From assembly GCF_019703515.2 (NCBI RefSeq), contig NC_059388.1, positions 1,935,501-1,999,500 on the forward strand: 64,000 nucleotides of DNA, in the 5' to 3' direction. Numbering within the stretch: the first letter of the stretch is position 1; each line of letters opens with the position of its first letter. Source of the stretch: Myxocyprinus asiaticus (taxonomy: Eukaryota; Chordata; Actinopteri; Cypriniformes; Catostomidae). This document shows, in pieces, positions 43,548 through 55,315 of the stretch. Made by a program: the position numbers and the translations under genes. The notes under the pieces were generated by a model. It ran no database searches. It had not been told where the DNA came from and was given only the letters and a program-made list of their open reading frames with translations.

Positions 43548-44353
43548 TTAGCTTAAGCTGACATCATCCAGCCTGTCTACCAGCTGAAGTGTGGTGACTG
43601 TTGGTCGGCCTAGCAATGGCATGTACAATCCATCAAAAACATAAATGTCCTGTTTTGTACATTCATTTTGCTTGCTGAGGATCGCTGTGAATTTCCCTTT
43701 TACTTTCAGTGACATTCCTCCTGGCCCCTGGATGATTTTCCCCTGTTGTTTCAGTTTGTTGAACTGGCCTTGGTTGTACAGCATCACAGGAACAACTGTA
43801 ACATCTGCTCCAGTGTCAATTTTGAACACTGCATCGAAATTGTCAATTTTTATATCAGTCATCCATGGACTTCCTGCCACATTAGCCCTTACTGAGCCAA
43901 GGAAAGCAATGTCCTCATTTGTATCCTCAGTTAGCGTGGCGATATTCCCCTCATATACTTTCTTTGACTTGCACACCCTAGCATAATGTCCCTTTTTATG
44001 ACAACGATTGCATATTGCATCTCTTGCTGGGCATTGCTGCAGATTATGGCCTTTTGTGTCTCTGCATCTTGTACACAATGTCCCCTTTTTAGGTCTTTCC
44101 TGAGGTGTTTTCTTTGCCAACTGTCCATATTGTGGCTTCATTTGTTTTGATTTCACATTGCTGTTCTGTTTAGCCTGCACGCTATCCAGCTGTTAGTTTG
44201 TAATTTCCCCTTTGAAGTTTGACTTGAGCAATTCTTGTTGTTTTTTTACCTGTTCACTCTGTCGAACTCGAACAACAGCCTTCTCAAGTGTTAGTTCAGG
44301 ATCAATTTGTAACTGTTCTGACAGCCTTCTGTATGTCAGACCCTTGGCGAGTC
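43548..44353 (-). pseudogene. Gypsy gag end, zinc knuckles and protease
   Basis: The minus strand from about 44350: the end of Gag ('RRLSEQLQIDPELTLEKAVV'), a TAG or stop near 44195, then two knuckles 'CTRCRDTKGHNLQQC' (one residue longer than usual) and 'CNRCHKKGHYARVC', and an aspartic protease with 'FKIDTGADVTVVP' and 'YMPLLGRPTVTTLQLVDRL'. The protease looks intact at its active site. The upstream gag is separated from this part by an insert at 44354-46206. Confidence 0.8.
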
Positions 44354-45140
44354 TGTAGGGCTTTACCGGTTGTTTAGATCAGTGTTATTATCAGAAATAA
44401 TTAATAATTATTTCTGTAGTTATTAATCAATATTTAAATTAATTAATTGGATCTAACTCATTAAAACCTCATATGGGACTCCAGTAAATGTAGTGTGCTA
44501 CGTTTAGGAGCAAGTTTGGTTATTAGCAATAATTAATAATTATCAAAGATAATTATTAATTATTAAAATCAATAGAACATTGATGAGAATCAATGTTAGC
44601 TTTTTTAATTCTTTAAATCAACAATTATCAAAGATAGTCGTTAATTGTTAACATCGATGAAACATTAATTAAAATTAACACTAGCTTACTGATCATTCAA
44701 ATTCAATCAAAGATAATTATCAATTATCAAAAATCAATAGAATATTAATAAGGATTAACATTGACGGGGCACCACCCTGAAATCAGGGACTAATAACCGA
44801 ATATTAAAACAGTCTCAATATTAGATTGTTTTCTTAGGAAAATCGGCATCCGAAGAATATCGATTTTCGGGGGGAAAAACAATGAATGAAGGTTTGAACC
44901 CGAGCACTGACATCCCGTCAGCATGACACAGGCGTATGCAAAACAAACCAAAACACTTCTCTTTGTAATATAAACAAAGTTTATTTATGCAGTAATATCA
45001 ATTAATAATTAATACAATGCAGTCAATGAACTTCTGACTTACAACTACAAACTAAACAGTGACATGATTAGATATGGAAATAAAAATAATCCTATAACAC
45101 ATAAGGTGTGTGTGTGACTGTGTGTGTCAGTGTGGTTATT

Positions 45141-45174
<34 letters not shown>

Positions 45175-46206
45175 TTACCAAGTGACAGCCCGAAAGCTGA
45201 TTTCGCTATAGCTGGAGAGAAAACAGCTGTGTTCATCACTCAGAGACGCGGTTTTACGAGCGGGGCTCGTAAATGTCCTGCGTTATTTTACTCTAATGGA
45301 TGAACTCAGTTGCTGTCTCACCCGCGATGGCGAAAATGCACAACAATCCAATTTGGTTGGACCACAATACAGCAAAACAAATTTGTGATAATTAATACCC
45401 TGAGTATTAATAATGAGCGGACATGGCGGTCCGTAAACTGTACAAGCAAAAACCTTGAAACACAAGAATAACACACTATAATATTCTATCTCTGCCCAGA
45501 CGTAAACCTCTTACTTGAATCGCATGAGGACACAGGTAGAATGTGTTTTCCTCCGTCCTTTAACTTTGACCCGGTTTCTTGAGGCTCGTGTGATGACAAG
45601 AGGTCGTTTCCTCGCACTGTCGGCGGGCGGTACGGCTGTTGATTCTCGGCGGTCTGGCGGAGAACTCAGAAATGTCAACTTGATTGAAGATGGAAGAGAA
45701 ATCTTTAATCTCTTCACTTCTGTAGGCAAATGGATGAAGATGCGAATTGCTCGGCGGTCTCCTTCGGATCCGTTAGAGTGTTCGGTTGAACACAGAGTAA
45801 TCTCAACTCATCCAGCGAGATGGAGATTGTATGGCTACAGTTTCAAGTCGGACATTACTCCCTTGTGCCACGAGGCTGCACCGGAGAGCAGCAAAAAGCT
45901 ACATCCGTATTCGGTGAACTAAGTCGCTGGAAGCGAAATCTTTAAGCATTTCAGAATTATTTGAAGTTCTGATGATGTCATGTTTGAGGGACGTTCTGTT
46001 GTGTGCCTCATCCAATAGGAGTTGAGAGCTCGATCCTTTAGTGAGCAAGGCTTCCTGGATTTGTACTCTGTTTTGGACTCCCTTTGTTTGATTTTGGCGC
46101 GATTTTTATCAGTAAAATTTACAACATGGAATGTGTGGGGGCTGAGTTAGGTTTTACGACTGTTAGGCCTGCCTTTGTCTTCTATCTGAATACGTGAGGC
46201 CCAACA
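44354..46206 (+). mobile_element. Candidate solo LTR (1.85 kb) inserted in Gypsy gag
   Basis: Begins TGTAGGGCTTTACC and ends GGCCCAACA, flanked by AGTC on both sides (44350-44353 and 46207-46210). Removal joins the Gypsy Gag reading frame from 'DRLVG' to the 'RRLSEQ' region. TG...CA ends, a 4-bp duplication and no coding domain fit a solo retroviral-type LTR. It contains an AT-rich tandem tract, GT and GA microsatellites (45105-45175) and GC-rich sequence near 45600. Direction and family are not established. Confidence 0.5.
44515..44765. repeat. AT-rich tandem repeats inside the solo-LTR candidate
   Basis: ATCAAAGATAATTATTAATT and close variants recur at about 44543, 44627 and 44707, a period near 82 bp, each followed by a 'CATTAAT' or 'CATTGAT' block. 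Confidence 0.55.
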
Positions 46207-46210
46207 AGTC

Positions 46211-46590
46211 TATCTCTCACCATCTCATCGTGCAAATTTTCCGTATCCACAGTGCTCGGCTAGACAATGCAGTTCCGTTATAAAGTGATCCACAGACTCA
46301 CCCACTTCTTGCTGCTGCTGATTAAATTTAGCCCTCTCAAAAATTACATTTCTGCGAGCTATAAAGTGATCATTCAGTCTGTTCTTTGCAACTTCGTAGT
46401 CACTTGCTTCTTCAGGACTTAAATGCAGGGAAGTTAGTATGTCTTCTGCTTCCTCACCAATCATTTAGATCAAGGCATTCACTTGATTTTCATCTGCCTT
46501 GCGAAATCTTTTGAAACGTTTTATCCATTTCGACCAGTCCTCTGCTTTAAACGTGAATTTGTCCGGCGGAGAAACTTGAAACTGATTCAT
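46211..46590 (-). pseudogene. Gypsy gag N-terminal part
   Basis: The minus strand starts at 46590: 'MNQFQVSPPDKFTFKAEDWS', 'KWIKRFKRFRKADENQVNAL', a TAG at about 46465-46467, then 'MIGEEAEDILTSLHLSPEEA' and 'ERAKFNQQQQEVGESVDHFI', a typical Ty3/Gypsy capsid C-terminal region. It is interrupted after 'DRLVG' by the insert at 46206. The stop plus a frame change near 46225 disable it. Intact Gag would form the virus-like particle. Confidence 0.75.
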
Positions 46591-46737
46591 GATGGTGCCG
46601 CTAACTAGTCCAGTCAGCACCTCCTGCTGACAGAACGAAACAAAACTGAAACTAAACTAACTTCACAACCCCGCTAACTCACGTACCAGCTGTCATTTGT
46701 TGTTTTATAAACTCACGTACCAGCTGTCAACACACCA

Positions 46738-46910
46738 TGTTCTGTTGTTTAATAGGTACAACAATAACCTTTCTAATGGAGGACAACGCGACAGCCAGAC
46801 ATCACTTCTGATAACTTTTATTCATTAACATTAGTACCGTAACACACTCAATATATGTTCCACACATTTCCTATGCATTCTAATACTACCGTATAGAACC
46901 TGATACTAAA
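46738..46910 (-). repeat. Gypsy 5' LTR
   Basis: 173 bp, near-identical to 39942-40116. Its right end reads TACTAAA instead of TACTACA. The primer site TGGTGTGTTGACAG follows on the minus strand with no spacer. Confidence 0.8.
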
Positions 46911-47067
46911 ATGATTTGATGTCTCTACCTTTGTTTTTATTTTATTTTTTAAATATTTTGTGATCTCAGTGCAACAGACCTTTTAATATGAAAAATGTGT
47001 TGTTTGTTTTTTAACAGATGTATGTAAAACAAGAATTTTGAAAAATAAAACTTTTTGAAAGAAAAAA
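46911..47067 (+). other. Keno A 3' UTR, right of the Gypsy insertion
   Basis: Matches 55590-55710 of Keno B ('CAGTGCAACAGACCTT', 'TTTTAACAGATGT', 'GAAAGAAAAAA') and ends in the A-run that abuts U2 at 47068. Confidence 0.75.
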
Positions 47068-47220
47068 TCTGTTCTTATCAGTTTAATATCTGATACGTCC
47101 CCTATCCGGGTACCATATGTTAAACTGATTTTTGGGCCTGGGAGATGGAAGTGGGGCTTGCTCCATCCACTCCACGTATCGACTTGGTATTGCAATATCT
47201 CCAGGCATGGTGCGCTCCCC
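47068..47220 (+). ncRNA. U2 snRNA gene A, 3' part
   Basis: Resumes with TCTGTTCTTATCAGTTTAAT and continues through the Sm site GATTTTTGG to the terminal stem-loop ending GGTGCGCTCCCC. With 34577-34614 it sums to 191 nt, the usual U2 length. A 3'-box-like TTGTTATGAAAAGCAGG follows at 47238-47254. Separated from its promoter by more than 12 kb of inserted DNA. Confidence 0.95.
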
Positions 47221-47550
47221 TTTCAAGGGATCAAAATTTGTTATGAAAAGCAGGAATCTTTGTTTACCAATAAAATAAGCATCTGAGAGCGGGCGGGCAA
47301 ATGAGTATACTTTACTTTAGCTCTTGTTCAGGTGTGTGTTTGCATACCCGTGAACGGACCGCCGAGAGAGTGAATGGTATAGTGGTGCTGTCGCTCACTC
47401 CTGAGACCACAAACAGTCACAAGGCAGAAAACTAATCCACAGACTTGGTAGCCTTAAAAGTTGGAATTTAAAGTTGGTGTACATACCTGTCTAATTGCAA
47501 AGTGCAGTAACGTACTGGGAGTTGTGGATCATTTGTTTGCATATGAGGTC

Positions 47551-47574
47551 AACGTTGGTATGAATGGTAAAGAG
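47551..47574 (+). promoter_or_regulatory. U1 proximal sequence element, unit A
   Basis: AACGTTGGTATGAATGGTAA followed by AGAG lies 36-59 bp before the U1 start. The GGTAAAGAG core resembles the vertebrate U1 element. It is conserved at 56197-56220. Confidence 0.5.
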
Positions 47575-47609
47575 GAGAATGGGCCCTCTGCCCTGAAGCC
47601 TGTGCAATT

Positions 47610-47773
47610 ATATTTACCTGGTAGGGGAGACACTATGATCATGAAGGTGGTTCACCCAGGTCGAGGCTTGGCCATTGCACTACGGCTGTGCGCACCCCTG
47701 TGGATTCCCCAAATGTGGGAATCTCGACTGCATAATTTCTGGTAGTGGGGGACTGCGTCCGCGCTCTCCCCTG
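47610..47773 (+). ncRNA. U1 snRNA gene, unit A (variant 5' end)
   Basis: A 164-nt match to vertebrate U1: 5' end ATATTTACCTGG, stem-loop I GGGGAGACACTATGATCATG, Sm site AATTTCTGG and 3' stem ending CTCCCCTG. Length is canonical. The 5' end differs from the normal ATACTTACCTG at base 4 (C to T, 47613). That base pairs with intron position +5 of the 5' splice site. Loop changes near 47691-47703 (GCGCACCCCTGTGGATTC) also differ from unit B. It may be a variant or an ageing copy. A 3'-box-like GTTAAAAAAAGAAAG is at 47780-47794. Confidence 0.9.
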
Positions 47774-49108
47774 GTCATTTGTTAAAAAAAGAAAGCTTTC
47801 TCAGTTGTGTTCGTCAAGCCGAGCTGTCAATTGTTGTGCTTCACTAACCGCGAACCTCGATGTTACCTTCTGCACGTACAAGATCATTCGTTTTGCACTG
47901 GTTGGATTTTAAGACAGCATAAAACAATGTTGAAAGACTTGCATTCTTTTATACAATATTGTGAATCATAAGCAACGTTCCTGTATCAGTAGCAGATACA
48001 GTTACCATTTATTTCTCATTTGCATCTCCATCTGTAGAAACGGAATCCTCCCTTTGCCTCAAATAGTTACTCTCAAAGTGGGGAATACAGGTTAAAGTAC
48101 AATTGACATGGCTCCGAACTGGGGTGTGGATACAAGGCGCTGTTTTAATGTGGACGCATTCAAAAACAAATTAAAACGTAACATTCGTTTGCATGTCCCT
48201 CCGTTGAAAAGAAAACCTTCCGTTGTCACAGATCATTCCAAGGTGGGAAACATACACGTTAAAGTTCAATGTTGCTTTCTTTAACAACACCACAACATGA
48301 AGGAGTACATGCTGGCAACGGATTCCGTTTTCCCTCCAATCTTACTGATGTTAAGTTTAGTGGAAAAGTAAGTCAAATAACACTTATATGAAAGCACAGG
48401 TAGGAAACAGACATTGGACGTAATAAATACTGGGTAAAAACAAAACTAAACACCATGATGTGTGCTTAAATGTGAATGGGTCATTCTCAAAAAAAAGCCT
48501 TTCCAGCTTACAATTGACATTTTTAATCAGTTAAGGTTTTGCCCATCAAAGCTGAGGGTAAAACAATTATTTAACATCTTGTCATTATTATTATTATTAT
48601 TATTATTATTTTCATAAAGGGCAACTTGACTGTGGTTGAATATTTTATAACTGAATTTTGTTTAACGAATAATGCCAGTGTCGATAACACCAGTGACAAT
48701 TTCTCTTAAAAGATGCATTTTCTAATATGGTGGCAATTCCATCACAAAACATATAACACTAATCAGACTAAAATCAATCAATCATGCCATTCAATTTATA
48801 ATATTTACTGGTATATTTCATATATATTTCAATAAATATCTTTAACATGAACTAACCAGTTTACCACCGTTGACATTTTTAAAGGAATCATGTGAAAACA
48901 TTAGAGTTAAAATGTCAAATATCTCTTTGAGCAGACTCTTCTTTATCTGAACGTTGAAACTGGAAGTTCTTTCACACAAGCTGAATTGTCTTGCGCCGTA
49001 TCAAACTAAGACAAAGAAACTTCGGCGTTCACCGATCTGAGAGATCGAAATAAAGAAGCCCTATCTGCTTTTGAAGTGGACGCCTTCAGCTAAACACGCA
49101 GGCGTACC

Positions 49109-50190
49109 AACATGCTCGCAATGGATTCCGTCTTCCCTCCAAGCTCACTGTTCATTTTAAGAGAAAAGTTAGATTAGCCAAACTTTGGATCCAAACTTTG
49201 GATCCAATCGATCCGAAAAAGAAGAGAGAGAGAGAAAAAAGCCACGATTTGAGTTCATATGAGAATAAAAAGTTTGGATCAGCCGCCTCATTTGATTGCT
49301 CTGAAACAAAGAGACCTCGGGTCCTTCACTGAGAGATTGAAACAAAGCTCTGTGTAGTATCAGCGTTGGTTGGGCACGCGCTGACAACGCTTACACTTTC
49401 TTCCCCTTTTAAATGGAAACATTGCGAAGGGCACACAACAACAAGGAAGAAAACATAAATGCCAAATGTTCAAACGTGAGTAGAAAGATAGGTTTGGCTT
49501 CCGAACATGGTTTCAACTATAGGTACAAGGACACGTCAGCGGCCGTCGAGCTAAGACACATAAAGGAGGCGCCTTATAGTCTCAGCGTTTGGTGTGGACA
49601 CGTTCACCGCAACATGCTGGAGTACGTGCTGGCAATGGATTCTGTTTTCTCTCCAAGCCTACTGATGTTACATTTGAGAGAAATGTAAGTTAAGCCCCAC
49701 TAATTTCAAAGTACAGAGCCGAAATAAAACAACGGGCCCAAATGGATCTGAAAAAGCCATGATCTGGGTTCATATGTGAATAAAATAGTCGGTTGTGCTG
49801 CCGCGTTTGATTACGCTGACACAATGAGACCTCATTGTCCTTCATCGAGACATTGGGTTTGGGTGGGGACGCGTTGACAATGTTTATACTTCTTACCCCT
49901 TTTACATGGAAAGGGAAAGGTAACAACAGAACATAGTGGAGTGCACTCTACGGCATGACAACACCAAGAACAAATAATGAATGTTTTGGCCTCCGCACGT
50001 GGTTTCGGTCAACGGCACTCCAGCGGCCTTTGAGCTGAGAGACAGACATCAAGTGATGTATAATTTGAGCGTTTGTTGGGGGGAACAATGCTTTGCTTGT
50101 TCCGCTGAAAAGTGTTGCCCATTGACATGAATTGCTTCGAGGAGTGGCATGGTCCATTTTGTTTGGTCCGGCACTGGTCAAACCGTCCAT
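49109..50190 (+). repeat. Internal direct repeat of the spacer, about 500 bp, two units
   Basis: 49109-49610 and 49611-50190 share in order 'AACATGCT' with 'GCAATGGATTC', 'TTGAGTTCATATG' or 'GGGTTCATATGTG', 'GAGACCTC' with 'GTCCTTCA', 'CTTCCCCTTTTA' or its variant with 'ATGGAAA', and 'GGTTTC'. A shorter, older relative starts near 48293. Confidence 0.55.
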
Positions 50191-50222
50191 GTCTGCTTGA
50201 TTGTTTTTGACCTTTGATGCGC

Positions 50223-50238
50223 TCACCCTGACCTCATC
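50223..50238 (+). promoter_or_regulatory. U2 proximal sequence element, unit B
   Basis: TCACCCTGACCTCATC, 60 bp before the U2 start. One base different from the unit A site; an 11-bp length difference lies between it and the gene. Confidence 0.6.
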
Positions 50239-50282
50239 TCGCTTTGCCGTTTCCGGCCGTGCTCTCACGGCGTGACTACGGT

Positions 50283-50310
50283 ATCGCTTCTCGGCCTTTT
50301 GGCTAAGATC
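50283..50310 (+). ncRNA. U2 snRNA gene B, 5' part (interrupted)
   Basis: ATCGCTTCTCGGCCTTTTGG and CTAAGATC, the first 28 nt of U2, followed at once by a LINE. The next ten U2 bases (AAGTGTAGTA, including the branch-point-recognition sequence) are absent, and U2 resumes at TCTGTTC at 55711. Confidence 0.93.
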
Positions 50311-50568
50311 TAGAGGCAGAGACAGGGATCGCTTCTCAGTTGGGCGGAGCCTTCAGCCTTGTTTGTGGCTTTAGGCTATTCTAACTGGGAATACATTTCG
50401 GACGAACATTTTAACGATTTCGTTTGGAAAAACAAAAAACAAAAAAGGTAAGTGCTGATTTTATGTTATTTATTGATTGTTTTAGTATAATTTATTTGTT
50501 GTTTTAATTTATTTATTGGAAGAAATTGTAGATTTTATCGTGGGTTTTAGGCTGGTGGTGTCTCCATA

Positions 50569-51864
<1,296 letters not shown>

Positions 51865-51941
51865 TAGGATTTTAATTTATGTCTCTGTGGTTTTAATGTC
51901 TTTTGTTTCTTAATAGCTCATACCTTTTAATCACACTGCTC

Positions 51942-54900
51942 ATGGCCCTCACTATCTTTACAATTAATGTGAGAAGTGTGAGGTCCACTCTGTGAGCAAA
52001 GAGTGTTTTATCCTTTTTAAAATCTTGTAAGTCAGATGTGTTTTTGTTGCAGGAATGTGCTCTTCCTTTTTTAAAGAATTACAGGAAGTGGGAGGCGCTT
52101 TGGACCTCGGGCCCCTCGCTATGGAGTGGGTCCAATTTTAACAAAAATGACGGTGTTGCCATTGTAATTAACAACCCAAATATCATGGTGAAGGGCAGCA
52201 CTGTGGTAAGGGATGGGCGGGCAATTTTAGCAAATCTGACTTTCTTAGATAAGGATTTTAACATTCTTAATGTATATGGTTTTACGGACAAAAATCAAAG
52301 GTACGAGCTTTTAGAGGACTTGCAGCCCCACATGTTGGGTAGGGCCCCCCTAGTTGTGGCGGGGGATTTTAATTGTGTTTTAACAAAAAGAGATAGGAAG
52401 AGGGTAGTTGATGATTTTAAAGTAGATAAAACATCCTTTTTATTACAAGGGTTAGTTAAAGATTTCAAATTAACCGACTGTTTTAGAAACTTGCATCAAA
52501 GAGAGGAGGGCTTCACCTGGTCCAGTGGTGATAGCTCCAAAGCCTCTCGAATTGACTACATTTTTACAAGAGACTTCCCGCCAACCGATGCAACATTGAC
52601 CCCCCTCTTTTTTTTCTGACCACTTGATGCTGTCTTGCACCCTTTCACTGCCCACTGGTGTGACTGTAGGGGGAGGGCTGTGGAGGCTGAACTGCTCCTT
52701 GTTGGAAGATGAGGAAGTAGTTGGAGAATATAGGGAGCGGTTCAGCCAATGGCAGACCCTCCAAGACTTTTACGATTCACGAGCACAGTGGTGGGAGATG
52801 GTAAAGGATAGGACAAGACAGTTTTTTAGGAAGGTAGGGAAAAATAAGAAAAATAGGGGAAAAAGGCACATGATGGGGCTGCAAAAAAGACTACAGAGAT
52901 ATTTTAACCTTTTAAATAATGGATTGGATTTTAGCGAGGATATTAAAAAAGTAAAAAAGGAAATGTCCGTTTTAAGTGAAACACAAAGCAAATGTGTCAT
53001 TTTAAGAAGCCGAGAAAGAGACCTTGAGGAAGGAGAAAAGTGCACCAGATATTTTTTTAAAAAAAATAATCACAGGGGGAGGAGCAGTTACATCACTGAA
53101 AACAGGAGGGAGGGAAGTGCACACAACAAAAGAAATTTAAGTGGGGCTACAGAATTTTATGAGGCTTTATATTGTAAAAAAGATGTAGAAAGTGACACTT
53201 TGAGGGAAGTTTTAGGTTTTTTAGAGAAAAAGGTAAGCAGTCAAAATGAACTTTTATCCCAAGATTTGACCATTTTAGAATTACAAAATGCTCTTAAAGG
53301 TTTTAAACGGGAAAAGTCCCCAGGAATGGACGGACTCCCCCTAGAGTTTTATCAGTCTTTTTGGGATATTTTAGCACACGACTTACTGACTGTTTTTAGT
53401 GAATTGGAGACCTTAGACAGACTTCCCGACAGCTTTAGGTTAGGGATAGTTTCACTGCTATATAAAAAAGGAGACAAGACGGACCTTAAAAACTGCCGTC
53501 CAATCACACTTTTAAATTTTGACGTTAAGCTTTTTAGTAAAATTTTAGCAACACGTATGTCAACCGTTTTAGAGGACGTGATCCACCCAGATCAAGCTTG
53601 TGCTGTGCCTGGGAGAAAGATCACGGACAGCCTAGTGCTGATTAGAGATGCCATCTGTTATGCGAGAGACAGAAATATTCGGTTAGTAGTCCTAAATTTA
53701 GATTTTGAGAAAGCTTTTGACTGCGTCTCGCACCAGTACCTGTTTCAGGTACTGCAAAAAATGGGTTTTCCAGGGAGGTTTATAGCCTGGGTGGGACTGC
53801 TGTACAATGGTTTAGTCAGCAAAATTCGTGTTAATGGGCATTTATCCAAAGCGGTGAACATATGTAGTGGTTTCCGTCAGGGGTGTCCTTTATCTCCTCT
53901 CCTGTATGTGGCTTGTATTGAGCCACTGGCACAGATCTTGAGAAGGAACCAATGGATCAAAGGACTAGACGTTCCAGGGACGGGCGGACTAACAGCGACT
54001 TGTGTTTTATATATGGATGACGTGACCCTTTTAGCTACTGACATTTTATCTATACGACGAGCAATGGACTTAATGGACTGGTACGGTCGGGCCTCGGGCA
54101 CTAAACTCAATAGGAGTAAGTCTGAGGCCCAGCTCTTCGGGCTGTGGGGAAACGTGGACACAGGTGGACTGGACGTAGAGTTTAAAGAGACCAATTTAAA
54201 AATTCTAGGGGTTAAATTCGACAAAGAGGGTGGAGGACGGGGAAATTGGACTGACATGATAGGGAAAGTTAGGAAAAGACTGGGCTTTTGGGGAATTAGA
54301 CAGATGACAATGGAAGAAAAAGTTTTAATTTTTAAAGCTGTGATCTTACCATTGTTTTTACTTGTGTGTTCTGTTTTTAGTCCCCCAAAACATTTCCTTT
54401 CAGACCTGGAGAGGTTGGCTTTTTACTTCTTGTGGGGGTCCAAGTGGGAACGTTTGAAGAGGGAGGTCGTCAAGAAAAGACCGGAAAATGGTGGAAAAGG
54501 CCTCCCAGACCCCCACCTGTTTTTAGCTAGCCGCTTCACCGCCCTGCATATTGGTTATGCGGTCTTACCTGAGAGTTTTAAAAATTTTACCAATTGATTT
54601 GACAACCCCAGTGGCTTTTAATCTTCCAAAAGAATATGATTTTATCAAGAAGTTTTTAAAGAAAAAGAGTTTAGAGACTCAGGATGCCACCATTTTAACC
54701 AACCACAAATCTCTTGTCTCTCTTGTGCAGGACCGGGAACCAGTGAGTCCAGTTCCAGGCCTCACACTAGGTGAGGCCAAAGAATTTTGGAGGAATGCTG
54801 CCCACCCCGCTCTCCAGAACAGGCACAAGGACCTGGCGTGGATGTTAGCTCATGAGATCCTCCCGGTCAGGGCGGTTATGCACTCCAGAGGCATGGCCAA

Positions 54901-55315
54901 AAATGCAATCTGCCCCCGGTCCGGGTGTAAAAAACCAGAGACCGTAAGACACCTGCTCTGGGAGTGCGGCGCTGCGCGGGACCTGTGGGCCACGACCGGC
55001 CCCCTGTATTTCCCATGCCTGCCAGTGGGCTGGGTCCAGGTGGATTACAAGCTCGCCATCCTTGGTGTGGGCCGGGGCTTGAAGGACTGTACAGCACAAC
55101 AATTTACCTTGCTCTGGCTCACCTTCAATGCAATCAAGGATGCCATCTGGACCACCAGAAACCTGCTGGTGGGGAAACATGTTACGGTCCCCCTCCACGC
55201 GAGCGAGCGAATTGTAACATCAACGCTGCAGGGGTACCGGGCGCTGTTATTCGGACAGGGGGGCCGGGGTCACACGGAAGAGGTCCTGGACGCCACCGTA
55301 CTTGGCCTCCCGTAG
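51942..55315 (+). pseudogene. Keno B ORF2 (endonuclease-reverse transcriptase), nearly complete
   Basis: ATG 51942 ('MALTIFTINVRSVRSTL'), with a TGA at 51993-51995 in place of the next codon. The AP endonuclease runs to about 52700, with 'LLQECALPF', 'APLVVAGDFNCVLTK' and 'SDHLMLSCTLS'. A one-base gain in a T-run near 52615 shifts the frame. The long frame 52624-54597 carries RT: 'LVVLNLDFEKAFDCVSHQYL', 'CSGFRQGCPLSPLLYVACIE' and an intact YMDD (54010-54021). About 55 bp are deleted near 54565. The C-terminal finger is 'CPRSGCKKPETVRHLLWEC'. Only about three lesions, so a recent copy. Confidence 0.88.

Larger units (their letters stand above)
39942..46910 (-). mobile_element. Ty3/Gypsy LTR retrotransposon, minus strand, inserted in Keno A
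   Basis: Near-identical LTRs (39942-40116 and 46738-46910) bound it. On the minus strand it reads 5' LTR, TGG-starting primer site (TGGTGTGTTGACAG), gag (46590 downward), CCHC knuckles and protease (44180-43548), RT and part of RNase H (43538-42367), then, after a DIRS piece, the pol C-terminus (40627-40416), a purine-rich tract GGAAAGGGGGA and the 3' LTR. The order protease-RT-RNase H is Ty3/Gypsy. I could not find a matching target duplication. It is inactive: integrase is missing and gag is interrupted by a 1.85-kb insert. Confidence 0.85.
34629..47067 (+). mobile_element. Keno-type LINE copy A inserted in U2 (itself interrupted)
   Basis: Lies precisely between the two parts of U2 gene A, with a 14-bp duplication TCTGTTCTTATCAG and an A-rich 3' junction (GAAAAAA before TCTG). 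It has two ORFs: ORF1 with three CCHC knuckles and ORF2 with AP endonuclease and reverse transcriptase. U2-specific LINEs of the Tx1 clade have been described under the name Keno in fish; the target, clade-type ORFs and host all agree. A Ty3/Gypsy element occupies 39942-46910. Numerous stops make it inactive. Confidence 0.85.
47774..50282 (+). other. snRNA array spacer, unit A
   Basis: About 2.5 kb of AT-rich spacer with no supported protein gene, matched closely by 56420-58156 plus 63769-64000. It carries an octamer ATTTGCAT near 48019, an (ATT)n tract at 48582-48610 and two internal repeats of about 500 bp. Open frames here are short and not family-related. Confidence 0.7.

Noticed and set aside
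43144..43551. 135-codon plus-strand frame
   Set aside because: Antisense to the Gypsy RT, which carries clear RT motifs on the minus strand.
45515..45922. 135-codon frame in the solo-LTR candidate
   Set aside because: No recognised domain, lies wholly in a putative LTR, and flanking sequence gives no gene structure.
39942..46910. Keno A read as an unusually long 12.4-kb LINE
   Set aside because: Paired LTRs, primer site and polypurine tract show that 7 kb of it is an inserted Gypsy element. The Keno sequence itself is about 5.5 kb, like copy B.
47068..47220. Functional U2 gene downstream of Keno A
   Set aside because: It lacks the first 38 nt and its promoter, so it is the 3' half of a split gene. 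The same holds for 55711-55863.
49413..49688. 91-codon frame in the snRNA spacer, with a relative at 63772-63984
   Set aside because: The conservation is that of the tandem spacer. The start and 5' part are not shared and no family motif is present.
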